A stretch of 64,000 nt of DNA from Cryptomeria japonica (Eukaryota; Streptophyta; Pinopsida; Cupressales; Cupressaceae): positions 266,983,574-267,047,573 of the forward strand of contig NC_081407.1 in the NCBI RefSeq assembly GCF_030272615.1, written 5' to 3'. Position numbers and translations under genes: made by a program. The notes under the pieces were generated by a model that saw nothing but the letters and a program-made list of their open reading frames with translations, was not told the DNA's origin and searched no databases. Numbering within the stretch: the first letter of the stretch is position 1; each line of letters begins with the position of its first letter. This document shows positions 32,203 to 42,339 of the stretch, piece by piece.

Positions 32203-32433
32203 ATCTATAGCCCCGACGAGGTTATTGCTGTAATCTCACGAATATTGCTCCATTGCCAGCCGGGCATCCATAGCCCCGATGGAGTTACTCGCATGTTCCC
32301 ATGGCCAATTTTGATATTTTCTTTTCATTCATTTTCTCTTTTTCTTGATTTTTCTCTCTGTCTCTTTTTTCTCTCTTTTGATATTGCTTTCTTTTCTTTT
32401 ATTCCATCAATTCCTTTGGCTCATAAGCAATGA
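32203..32433 (+). repeat. Inverted repeat arm (partner 34190-34390)
   Basis: The block CTCACGAATATTGCTCCA followed by CATCCATAGCCCCGATGGAG and GAGTTACTCG, then a CT/T-rich tail, occurs in reverse complement at 34190-34390, separated by about 1.8 kb. Both arms contain a degenerate CTATAGCC(C/T)CG-type word. Confidence 0.8.
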
Positions 32434-33395
32434 AGCTTACTTGGGTTTGACGATTACAGTGGCGCTGAAGCTAGACTTTGGATTTTTCACTAATCAAGGC
32501 TTCGCCTGAAAACCCTAATGACTCGGAGTTTATTAGTGTGTAAAGATATAGTAATCAAAAGATGTCGGTATCGAGACATAGAAAGTGATTCTCTTCCAAG
32601 TCAAGTACAAGTCCTAACCAAATGATAAGGTTAGAGAGGAATAACCTCGGATTCAAAACACTTCATGAATAGATATCCAAGAGATGAACCAAACATAAGA
32701 TCCAAAATGTGCCAATGGGTGAGAAACAACACAAACACCTTTCTCACAAATGAAGGTTCCCACTTAGGACAGCTAAACTAAGCAAACAACCAACTCGAAA
32801 GCAAACTAAGCTAAAGCACACAAAAAAAAAACCACACTAAGGCAAACCAAAAGCAAACGAACTAAAGCAAGCAAAGAACTAAACTATTTGAGCCACCAAA
32901 GAATCATGAGTCAAATGACTCAAGGCAAATTAACAACCTGTCTCAATAAGACCTCTAAGCTAAAACACGCGAAAGGAAAACCTACTCTAAAGCTATATGC
33001 AAGACTCCTATACTTGACACAACTCAAATAAGCGACATATGTACATGACTTTACATGATTTCTCAAGTTGTGCAACAGGAGCGTAACAAAAGTGACAATT
33101 CGCGGTCGAGCAAATTCATCCTTAAATACGGAAAAGCAAGCTCTCACCATGTATCTCTCATATTCAAGCAATTCCTCACGCATAAGCAATTGAGGCAATT
33201 CATCGAGACCGTGATCTATCCAAATGCAAGTTGTTTTTCCTAATCCTCCATAATCAAAATCCTAGCATTCAAAATTGAGAGCAGGGAAAGAGACAACATG
33301 GTGTCGTTCAAGCTCGAATGGAAGTGTTTGCTCGCCATTCAATGCATTGTCGAAAGCGAGATCATCAGTTGCTTCAGGAGGTTACCATTGGTGAT
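32434..33395 (-). other. Probable continuation of element E interior
   Basis: The region just right of it was split by element G1 at a GTACC target. Minus-strand text on both sides (33395 and 40238) becomes contiguous once G1 is removed, so this belongs to whatever surrounds G1, most likely element E. A minus-strand frame 32920-33198 (MPQLLMREELLEYERYMV...) is open but not recognised. Confidence 0.4.
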
Positions 33396-33400
33396 GTACC
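33396..33400. repeat. Target-site duplication GTACC, left copy (G1)
   Basis: GTACC here and at 40233-40237 flank a segment starting TGTTGTGACAC and ending ACATCAGCA. Confidence 0.8.
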
Positions 33401-34189
33401 TGTTGTGACACTTCCACACATCGCCCCATTGCAAATGGGGACCCCCTACTTTTTAGGCCCTCCCAATCTTTTGGCTTTCGTTTTTGGGGTCTTTTCGCAG
33501 CAATCTCATCAATCTCTCTAAGCTTGCAAGTGAGTGGGGTCAATTTGATCAAGTTTGCTTTTCGTTTGAGCTAATTTGGTTAAGTCTAGGGCATGTTTTG
33601 GTCATTTTAGGGTTTTGTCCTTCGGTCCTAGATTTTAGGGGTTTCTTTTAGGGTTTTTGAAAAACTGAACTTAGAACTAGAATCAGAACCCTTCAAGGTA
33701 CCTCCCGATAAAATTTGAGCAAATTCTGCGCACTTACTATTTTTACTAAGTTTCACTACCTCCTGAATTGGTCTAATTTTGCCAAAAATCAAACTTACTA
33801 ATTTTAGTAATTTTTATTTTTAGTAAGTGTTTTCCTGACCTGTTTTGTCCAAACCCTAACATTTTGAAACACTTACTATTCAGGGAAATCTATTTTGGCA
33901 GGTTCATCCCTGAAGACGCTAAAGACTGAATGTTCCAGAAGATCATTTCTAAATCCAGAAGAGTTAGAAGGCAGACAAGTTGGATAAAAAAAAATTGCTA
34001 AGTTTGGAACTCCTATTCCAGAAGTGGAAAGCATGCAAAATCATCTAAGTCTAGAAATTCACATAAATCCACAAATGCCATCTTGATCCGGAAATGGCCT
34101 GAAACTTGAATAGTTTGAAAATTTAAAAGATCTTCTAAAACATAGAATTTGCATTATAATTCCTAGAGATCTGAAACCATTCTCAAACA

Positions 34190-34390
34190 TCAAGAGAATT
34201 TGAAAGTACATGAAAAGGAAATACCAAGAGAGAAAAAAAGAAAGAAAAAAAAGAAATGCAAACAAATGAAATATCTAAATTGGCTAATGGGAATATACGA
34301 GTAACTCCACCGAGGCTATAGACGCCTAGCCGGCAGTGGAGCAATATTCGTGAGGTTATAATTGGCCGCTTGCGAAGTATGGACATCTTA
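34190..34390 (-). repeat. Inverted repeat arm (partner 32203-32433)
   Basis: Reverse complement of the 32.2 kb arm, including GAGCAATATTCGTGAG and CGAGTAACTCCACCGAGG, followed by an A-rich run. Confidence 0.8.
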
Positions 34391-35269
34391 CGTAGCTAGT
34401 CTCACTGGATCCTTTGACTTTACAATATTCTCGTGAAGGTAATGAACGCAATTGCACACACTTGGATAATCAATGACTAAGTAACTTGATACAATTCTTG
34501 GATTCCATCTTTTCAAATGTGTTTTCTGACCTTTTGCTGTGTTATGCAAGGATTAATTGAAAATTCTAAGAGTCGGATTGAGCTTTGTTCTTGAAATGTT
34601 TTGGAACATTTCCTCAATGGAGTCGCCATATGTTGTGACCTTTTCACACATCGCCCCATTGCTAACGGGGACCCCCCTCTTTTCCGGCTTTCTGCGTTGC
34701 TAGGTTAGGGTTTTGGCTGCTTAGTGGGCAATTTTGCGTTTCCTGTGCCCGAGTCTCGAAGTTTTGATCATGCCTAGTGCCATTTAGGGTTTTTGGAGGT
34801 TATAGGATCAAGTTGCAAACGTTGATATTTTAATGATCCTAAATTTTGTCTACGTGTTGACCCTTTTGAGCGTTAACGTGTTTTTAAACACGCATCAGTG
34901 ATTTTAAATTGCCAAGGTATTTTCAGACCTTTTGGAGTTGTTTTCTCGCTCCTAGGTATTATTTAAATTGATTTCACACTTTACCTCAATAATTTCCTAG
35001 CGATTCGCTCAATTTTTTGGAAAATTTGCCTAAGTCCAATCTAAATTTTGAAGTTTCTAAGCAATTTTGAGTAGTTAAAATGTCAAATTCCTAAGGGAAA
35101 TCCATATTCCAAGGGTTAGAAGGTCAAATTCTATGCTAGAGGTGCTTTTCCCCTCATATTCCAGACTACCCACCCTTTTCCCCCACTCAAAATCCACACT
35201 ACACATGGGTTTCCCCTGAAATCCATATTGGCTTTTATGATTTTCCACCACTGTTTATCCATGCTTGGA

Positions 35270-35760
35270 TCGATTTTCCCCTGGAAGTGCTAAAATTTGG
35301 CTAAGTGTCGGGATTTTTCTAGACTGCCATCGATTTTCCACCAGGAGTGCAGACTATAGTGCAGACAATGTTGAGGATGATTCCATGCCTGGGTCGATTT
35401 TCCACTAGGCTGTTTTGTGACAAGTTAGTGCGGATTTTTGTGCAGACTCTCAGTCCATACCCAAATCGATTTTCCACTGAGAGCATTTTGATAAATTTTG
35501 AGTCCGGATTTTCATCCAGACTGAGGTCGATTTTCCACCAGGGAGTGTTTTTTGCGAGTAAAGTGAATTTGGAGTGTGGATTCCTTGTCCAGACTGCCAT
35601 CGATTTTCCCCTGGAGTGTTTTGTATGCATTTTGATGAAGTTTTGTATGGATTTTAATCCAAGCTGAGATCGATTTTCCCTTGTGGGGACTATTTTGACG
35701 TTTTAAGTGATTTTAATGAGACTTTTTAATCCCAACTAAAGTCGATTTTCCCTTGGAGGC
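35270..35760 (+). repeat. Eight-copy interspersed repeat with core TCGATTTTCC
   Basis: The exact decamer TCGATTTTCC starts at 35270, 35330, 35394, 35466, 35527, 35600, 35670 and 35742, so spacings are 60-73 bp. Flanks are variable but often mutually complementary: CTCAGT/ACTGAG around the 35466 copy, GCCT/AGGC around 35394, CCAG/CTGG around 35600. It lies upstream of the reading frame at 35985. Confidence 0.9.
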
Positions 35761-35984
35761 TCAATTTGGACTTAAAATTGAAATATTTAATAAATGAGCC
35801 CCATTTTTAATTGTTTTTAAATGATGATTAATGATTATTTAAAATTTTAAAAGCAAAAATTAAATAACTTGCAATAAGCATTTAATGATTTTACCCTTCT
35901 AGAAGCAAGTTGGTTTTTACCAAACAAGTATGTAAGCAAGTGTTTTATTTTCCTAAGTCTAACTTCAAGCTTCGTACAGGGGCG

Positions 35985-38900
35985 ATGTCAAAGTCCGAAT
36001 TTAAGGAAAGGAAAGAACTACTAAAGATGTTGGAGAGTGGATTCTATCCAGAGCTCAAGGTTTCATCCAGATGGAAGGAGATCACAGATACAAACATGCA
36101 TTTCCTAGACTTCGACCAGATGCGACAGCGGATGTTCGGAGTCGGAAATCAGGTTCCTTCCCCAGCATATGCGAACATTATGAAGAGTGGTATTTTTCAT
36201 GCCGCTGGATTTCCACAGACCATACAGTGCAGTGAGCTTATCCTAGAGTGTGTACGGTGTTATGATCCGCTCACACGAATGATCAAAACTCCTAAGGGCA
36301 TTGTTATTGCCTACCTTGCTGAGGTGTTCAGAAAGATACACGAAGAAGATGGGTGTATGCAAGAATATGATAAACAAAGAGTGGATGATTGAGCCTAGGT
36401 CTCATCATTCCAAGGTTCCCAAGACACTCATGTGCATAGACTTCAAAGAGGAGTATAGCGACTTAATATTCCTACTCAACGAAGTGATGGGATGTCGCAG
36501 GGAGCAATATTCGATGGATGGATGTTCTACTTCATCGAGGATTGTCTTAGAGGGACATTAGTAAATTGGTCTAAGATTATAAGTGACAATCTGGACTTTC
36601 AGCTGAGGAATGTAGAGCGGTCCAAGTCATTTGCCATGACTTCTTACCTGGTACACCTGCTTGCACGGTTTGTTTCATATAGAGGATTGATATGCAAGGG
36701 TGAAGTCGGGAATGGGCAAGGACAATTCAGGAGTCATGAATGCTACCCCCAGCTGAGCATGTATAGAATTGAAGACTATAAGACAGTGAATGATGCATTC
36801 ACTATGTACATCACACGGATGCTGCAAGGCAGAATCCACAGAAGATTGTCCAAGGAGGCAACAGAGTTAATAGAGAAATATGGATCATGGTATACTCAGT
36901 TTCCCACTTTCACATACCTTCGGATTCCTGGGTTTCAATATGAACCCTACAGGCTTCCTAAGTATCCATCCGACAGAATGATCTTGTTGGAAGTGCTGAG
37001 ACAGCTTCTAGAGTTTGATGTCATTCAAAGAGGTCAGAGGTTTGCCAATCTGCCATATCCGCCAGCACTGCGAGTGAGGAGCTTGCATTCTATCGATTTG
37101 CTACATATAAGAAAAGAGAAAGATTTGATCCAGATAAGAAAGTTGGAAGGATTAGAGGAGAGAAGTTCATCCACAAAGTTGACATAGAAGATTATTGGGC
37201 CAACCTGATCGACGAGCAAGCAGTGAAGAGACGAATGTGGTCCAGAATGTCAGTGGATTTCATGAGGAAGTGTGGACTTTTCCTCATTCCTGATCAAGTG
37301 TTAGATAACAAAGATCATACGCATCCACAATATGAGAATGAATGAAGAAGGTAATCTTATTGCCAAATTGGTCACAGTCAAAAGAGATTGACCTGAATGT
37401 ATTGATGAGAGAGGTCTTCAGTTTCTCTCGTGCATGGGTAGATATACAGATGAATAAGTTAGTTGATATGGGTGTTCCCTTCACTTATGAAAGGACGAAG
37501 CCGGAAGAGTCTACTTCCAAGGATGATCAGAGGACTATCAATGATGTCAGGATTCATGGAGACGAAGAGAGTCAAGCTCCCAAGAGAAGGAAGAACACGC
37601 CAGGAGAAGTCAAGGCCAGAGGGAAGAAGATTGAGGAGGTGAAGAAGAAACAGAAGACTATCATTCCTCCATCTATCATTCCTTCACCACCTCTCAGTGT
37701 CTCATCAATCAAAGTGATCGAAGTAACAGAGCTGAACAAGGAAACCCAGCAATGTTCCAACACAATGATACTACTAGGGAATACTCAGGAGTTATATGCC
37801 ACAACGACATCTGCACCTCCAAATGAGAATGATGATCAGTCGAGATCCCCTACTATCCTTTTGGAAGTTAGTTTGGGAAATGAGGTATACGATTGCACCA
37901 GGAATAATCCTGATGATGATGATGATGTTATCTCGGTATTGAGAGGACTTGATCGAGAAATGTGTCTCGACAATCGTATGGAGATGGCCGCTATTCCTGA
38001 ATGGTTGATGAGAAGTATGAAAAAAGTTAGAAAATGATAGAGGTACAGCCTATTGACGACATTAATGACTACCTAGCTAGGAATGTTGAGGAGAAAGAAC
38101 CCAAGAGAGCGGAGATTTTGTTGCACATAGCTAGAGATGAGACAAGAATGCGGATTGCACAGATTGTTGTTCCTATTGCAAGCGTGACAGCAGACATTGC
38201 TACTCCTATGGATTTCCAGATCACTTCAGTTGCCCTTGGTCGTACATCCAGAAAGCAAGAATTTCAAGAGGTTGGTGAAAACCTCAAGGCAATCGATGCA
38301 AGGTTAGACAGAGAGATTGCGAAGAAAGAAAGGTACAGAGAAGAGAATATCAGACTTAGAGAGTATATTGCAGGGTTAAGGCGTGAAAATCCCACCCTTA
38401 TTTCCCCTATTGCAGTTGACCATGGATACATTCACACTATGAGGCAGCGAGAGATACACTCTCGGAGGTGGAAAAGTGGATTGAGAATACAAGAAAGCAA
38501 ACAGATGATTTCCTTACTCAGTTTGTCCATGCATATGATAGGACTAGAGGGCTCGTATTTAGAATCCAGTATTTGGAGGGAGTTTGGGAAGAATTCCGGC
38601 CTATTCAAGAGAAGACTATTCCACGCCTCCAGGCTTTGAAGAAGATTTCTAATTCCACCTTGGTCAGCAAGAACATTGTGCACAGTGGAGACAGATATGA
38701 TTTCCATGGCTGGTATTGTTCATTAGCCATGACAAGATCAACTTATGAGAACGCCCAATCGAGTTGTATAGAGATGGAGGGATTGATTCAGGACATTCAA
38801 ATGAAGATCCTTGCCTCGATTGTGGAATTATTGGGTGTTGATGTTAGTGATGCTAGCGGTTTACACTTAGCCGAATTAAGAGACAAGATGAAATTTATGT

Positions 38901-39175
38901 ATTTTTGCCAATTGGACTCTTTGAAGAAGAGTCAGATAGATGACTTGGTCTCTTTGTTGATTCATGTTCATAGTTTGCAAAAGCTCATGCCAAATTGGGA
39001 GAACACTTTGAATGCTTGCTCGGATTCACTGAACGTGATTGATTTACAACAAGATACCTTGCCTAGCATTTCCATGGAGGAGTTAGATTCAATATTGGCT
39101 AGATTCTTGGAGTATGCTAGGAGAGAGAGAGATGCAGGGAGGAATCTTCTAGAAGATTCCCTATTTGATGACTAG
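35985..39175 (+). pseudogene. Unrecognised LTR-internal protein of about 1,060 residues, several frameshifts
   Basis: ATG 35985 opens MSKSEFKERKELLKMLESGF. Reading continues through frame changes near 36360, 36490, 37080, 37345, 38035 and 38470 to a TAG at 39173. Visible pieces include PSPAYANIMKSGIFHAAGFP, FDGWMFYFIEDCLRGTLVNW, YRLPKYPSDRMILLEVLRQL, a basic/acidic low-complexity middle (KRRKNTPGEVKARGKK, NNPDDDDDVISVLRGLD), a helical stretch (about 38270-38390) likely to form a coiled coil, and a C-terminal part ending LEDSLFDD. No reverse transcriptase, integrase, protease or zinc knuckle is present. Coding text is clear between lesions. No family could be named; a captured host gene or an element-specific accessory protein are both possible. 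Confidence 0.65.
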
Positions 39176-40132
39176 GTATCTTTTTATTGGGCCATATGTA
39201 GGTGGCACCATTTTTTATGTAAACCCTAATTAGGGCAATTCTAGGGTTTTGTTGGCATGATCTCAACCGTTGATCTTGGATCAATCTTGGCCATCCATTT
39301 TGTAAGAGATTCTATATATGCCTCCTTGTCTCTCATTTGTAAGAGAGAGTTTTTGTAGAATTGTTGGTATATGCTGCAGCTATTTAAATCATAATCATTG
39401 TTCAATTGTTGGTGATTTTGCTCTTCAAGTGTTGTATTTGCATTCATGGTTCTCAATTCCTACAAGTTAGATTAGAATTTTAGATTAGAATTTATTTTCA
39501 TGTATGTTAGATTGAGTGAAAGATTTGTTGAATTCCTTTGTGTGGAATCCTTAATCCATACCACTAGCCTCTTGCAGCTGGTAAGTGTGCCTTGTGTGGT
39601 CAACTGGAAATTTAAGTAAGCTTAACTTCAACTATTATGCGTCCCTTGACAAGCATCAACTTGGATGGTGTCAAAGTTTGATGGTAATAGTCTGAAAATC
39701 CTTAAGTATACCTTAGACGATTGCACTAAGCTTGTGTCAATACCTATTTGTGAGACCTCGCCTAGTTTGATTCCACTAGATCTGTTCATCATTTCCTACA
39801 TTCCTAGGCCTAGAATAGATTTCCTGTACCCTATTCCTTTTGCCCCCTTTTTTAGTAAGAAGTAAATCCAAAGCCATATTGATAAATCTAAGTTGTCAGC
39901 ACACCTACTCCACATCTTCATGATAATCCAAACATTTGCGTAAGTCCCCAAGTGAACATAGAAATTCACATCGACCATTGAGTTACCCACTCGTCAAGAC
40001 CTGACATGTAGGAACCTTGGAATCATTTTAGTTGATCTCATTCTTAGAATCTAAGGTGATTTTGTTCAAGAGAGGGTAAATTACCTTGGTATTTTATTCT
40101 AAAATGTTATGTGCATAAAAAACACATCAACA
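39176..40132 (+). repeat. Family G LTR end region (promoter to terminus)
   Basis: Contains AAACCCTAATTAGGG, a TATATATG box at about 39312, CATACCACTAGCCTCTTGC near 39555 and a terminus GTGCATAAAAAACACATCAA. The same blocks occur in reverse complement at 48175-49150. A further copy of the last 75 bp lies at 40155-40232, the end of G1. Confidence 0.75.
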
Positions 40133-40232
40133 CATAGTCTTAGCATGCGGTTAAACTTTGATCAAGAGAGAATGAAGTGACCATTGGTAACTTTATTCTG
40201 TGTTAGATGTTGTCATAAAAAACACATCAGCA

Positions 40233-40237
40233 GTACC
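40233..40237. repeat. Target-site duplication GTACC, right copy (G1)
   Basis: Matches 33396-33400. Confidence 0.8.
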
Positions 40238-40341
40238 ATTCCATGAGCATTGACAACATATTGGTCCTCACTTGCGAGCTCTTCTTGAAACAAGTTTAGC
40301 ACCCCTTCGAATAGCTCAACTTTCTTTGGTTTCACAATTAC

Positions 40342-40346
40342 ATCTG
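40342..40346. repeat. Target-site duplication ATCTG, left copy (element D)
   Basis: ATCTG here and at 46493-46497 flank element D exactly. Confidence 0.93.
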
Positions 40347-41122
40347 TGATGCAGGAGCATCCCCGGTTCTTGGCAATCTTGCATCAACCAAAAATATTTA
40401 TTTTCAGTTTGTTTTCTGTTCCAACATTTCTTTCTGCAGTTTCTTGCATTTGCTCACCGGATCTTGCGAAGTTGGATTTTGCTTGTGAACATGATTATCT
40501 TCCTTATTCCTGAGCCGCGAGATGTTTGGATTTTTTTCTGGCAAGTTATCGCTTCCGGATTCTGAGAGAGTTTTTTGGCTTAATACACCATAACCACTTG
40601 GACCTATTTACTATTGGTGAATCTTGCGGATCCATTATGTAGCTTACGGAGCCCCAATTCGTTGATTCCATTGTTCCTTGGCGTGTGGCCGACTTTCCCT
40701 TTGATCCACACTTCTTCCTTTGGATTTTCCGAAGGAATCTCTTTGGCAGAGGCAAACCTGGTGGTTTTACACGTTTCATCATGTTCATCGTTGTTTGATT
40801 CTTCTTGGGTCGACCGGATCTCTCTTGAGCATATAAATCAATGTAATTTAGCATCTTAATTCATCCCAGAGTATGTAGGAGATATATCTTAAGATTTAGA
40901 GGTTTGGGAGTTGACCGATTTTGTAATTGAGCATGTATGTAGCAAGCCAATGAGCCAAATCTTGTAGTCCAGATGTTACCGGTTATTTGTAATCAATTTT
41001 CATAATCTAATTCATTCAGTTATGCATTGCCTCCATCATCTTGTCTTGCTTTCCTTGTATTTACTCTTGTTGCATGGTCCAGATAGATCTCATTGAGGTC
41101 CCTCCTAACCGTGACTGCACCA
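40347..41122 (+). repeat. Element D 5' LTR
   Basis: 776 bp from TGATGCAGGAGCATCCCC to GTGACTGCACCA. A TATAAA box is at 40832-40837. Confidence 0.93.
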
Positions 41123-41123
41123 A

Positions 41124-41136
41124 GTGGTATCAGAGA
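41124..41136 (+). other. Primer-binding site of element D
   Basis: GTGGTATCAGAGA begins one base after the LTR and matches the initiator tRNA-Met end used by many plant chromoviruses. Confidence 0.85.
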
Positions 41137-41225
41137 GAGATTTCGTTCCAGAGATTGCGTTGTCCTGAAGATTTTGTTGTGGGTTGGTGGACTGTGCATC
41201 CAACCTGCAGCTGCAAAGGACTGGC

Positions 41226-42330
41226 ATGAAGATGGTGCGAAGAGAAACTAGGAATGATGGAGCGCATGGAAATACAGACCCTGCTATGATGGAAATGTTG
41301 AGAGAAATTGCAGCCTGGTTAGAAGCCGTTGAGACAGCCTAGAGAAGAGGCCGACATATTGAAGATGTGAGTGAAGATGAAGAAGAAGAAGCATCGGCAG
41401 AACAAGTAGCAAACCCACCAACGATCGATACGGATGAAGGGAGGTTCTTGAGGGTTTTGAGTAGGGTGAACACCAAAGAACATTTTACCCCACCGAAGTA
41501 TGATGGAAAGTTAGATTCGGATGAATTAATGGATTTGATCTTGGAGATGGAGAAGTACTTTGATTTTGAGAACACCGCAGAAGAAAGAAAGGTGAAATAT
41601 GCTTGTACTCGGTTGAAAGGTCATGCATCTCTTTGGTGGGAACATTTGCAGGTTGATAGATAGAGAAGAGGTAAGGAAAAGATCAAGTCATTGGAGAGAA
41701 TGGTTGCCAAGTTGAAATTGAAATTCATGCCAGTCGATTATCAAGTAAATATATTTCGGAAGTTACAGATCTTGAAGCAGAAAGAGTCTAGTGTGAAGGA
41801 GTATACCGAAGCATTCTACAAGTTGAATATCAGATCCGGACATGTCGATGATGAGATTGAACAAGTTGCGAGATATTTGAACGGATCGGATGACTATACA
41901 AGATGAACTTAGTTTGATCAAGTTGTAGAGTGTTGAAGAAGCTTATCAATATGCCTTGAAAGCGGAAGAGAAGTTGAACAAAAGACATGAGCAGAGACAA
42001 AGAGGTAAAGGTGGAAGGTTTTCCGAAGGAAGGTTTTCTGAAGGAAGATTTCAAGGAGGCAGAGCATATTCCGAAGGAAGAGGAACCTGTACAGATCAGA
42101 ATAAGGACAAGGAAGTAAGCAAATATGGTAGCCCACACCGGAAGGATGATAGAAATTTCTACGAGAGAAAAGAACTTGATACCAGAATGAAAATTTTGGA
42201 AAAGGCGATAGAAGACAAGATAAGAGAGTGTTTAGAGGAACTTTCTTTAAGTGTGGAGGAGAAGGACATCGTGCTTTTGAATGTACAAACCGGGAGATGG
42301 AGAATTGTTGGTGATGAGGAGAGATTTGTG
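41226..42330 (+). pseudogene. Element D gag
   Basis: From ATG 41226 the frame meets stops at 41340 and 41661 and a shift near 41884. It encodes a Retrotrans_gag-like region (YDGKLDSDELMDLILEMEKY, RLKGHASLWWEHL, FRKLQILKQKESSVKEYTEA) and a basic RGKGGRFSEGRF segment. The zinc knuckle at about 42254-42297 reads FFKCGGEGHRAFEC: the first cysteine of CX2CX4HX4C is replaced by Phe. The role was the particle structural protein. Confidence 0.88.
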
Positions 42331-42339
42331 TCATATCGG

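Larger units (their letters stand above)
34631..40132 (+). mobile_element. G2: family G copy with an internal reading frame, LTR-like throughout
   Basis: It begins TGTTGTGACCTTTTCACACATCGCC and ends CACATCAACA; CATA lies outside both ends (34627-34630, 40133-40136). In order it holds a terminal palindrome, AAACCCTAA-free spacer, eight TCGATTTTCC repeats (35270-35751), a reading frame of about 1,060 codons (35985-39175), a TATATATG box near 39312, and a U5-like end that matches the LTR end of element E (48175-49150). No second LTR, primer site or retroelement enzyme is seen, so it may be a solo LTR of 5.5 kb whose U3 carries a gene. A full element with unrecognised short LTRs is the alternative. 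Confidence 0.55.
33401..40232 (+). mobile_element. G1: LTR-family G insertion, carrying nested copy G2
   Basis: The segment begins TGTTGTGACACTTCCACACA and ends CACATCAGCA, the family G termini, with a perfect GTACC duplication. Without G2 (34631-40132) only 33401-34630 and about 40133-40232 remain, roughly 1.3 kb, which fits a solo or internally deleted LTR. Near the left end lies a perfect stem-loop CCCCATTTGC-type palindrome (CCCCATT/AATGGGG at about 33423). An inverted arm of the 32.2 kb repeat lies at 34190-34390. Confidence 0.65.

Noticed and set aside
33407-34690. Two LTR starts as the 5' and 3' LTRs of a short element
   Set aside because: No family LTR end (CACATCAACA) is present before the second start, so nesting fits better.
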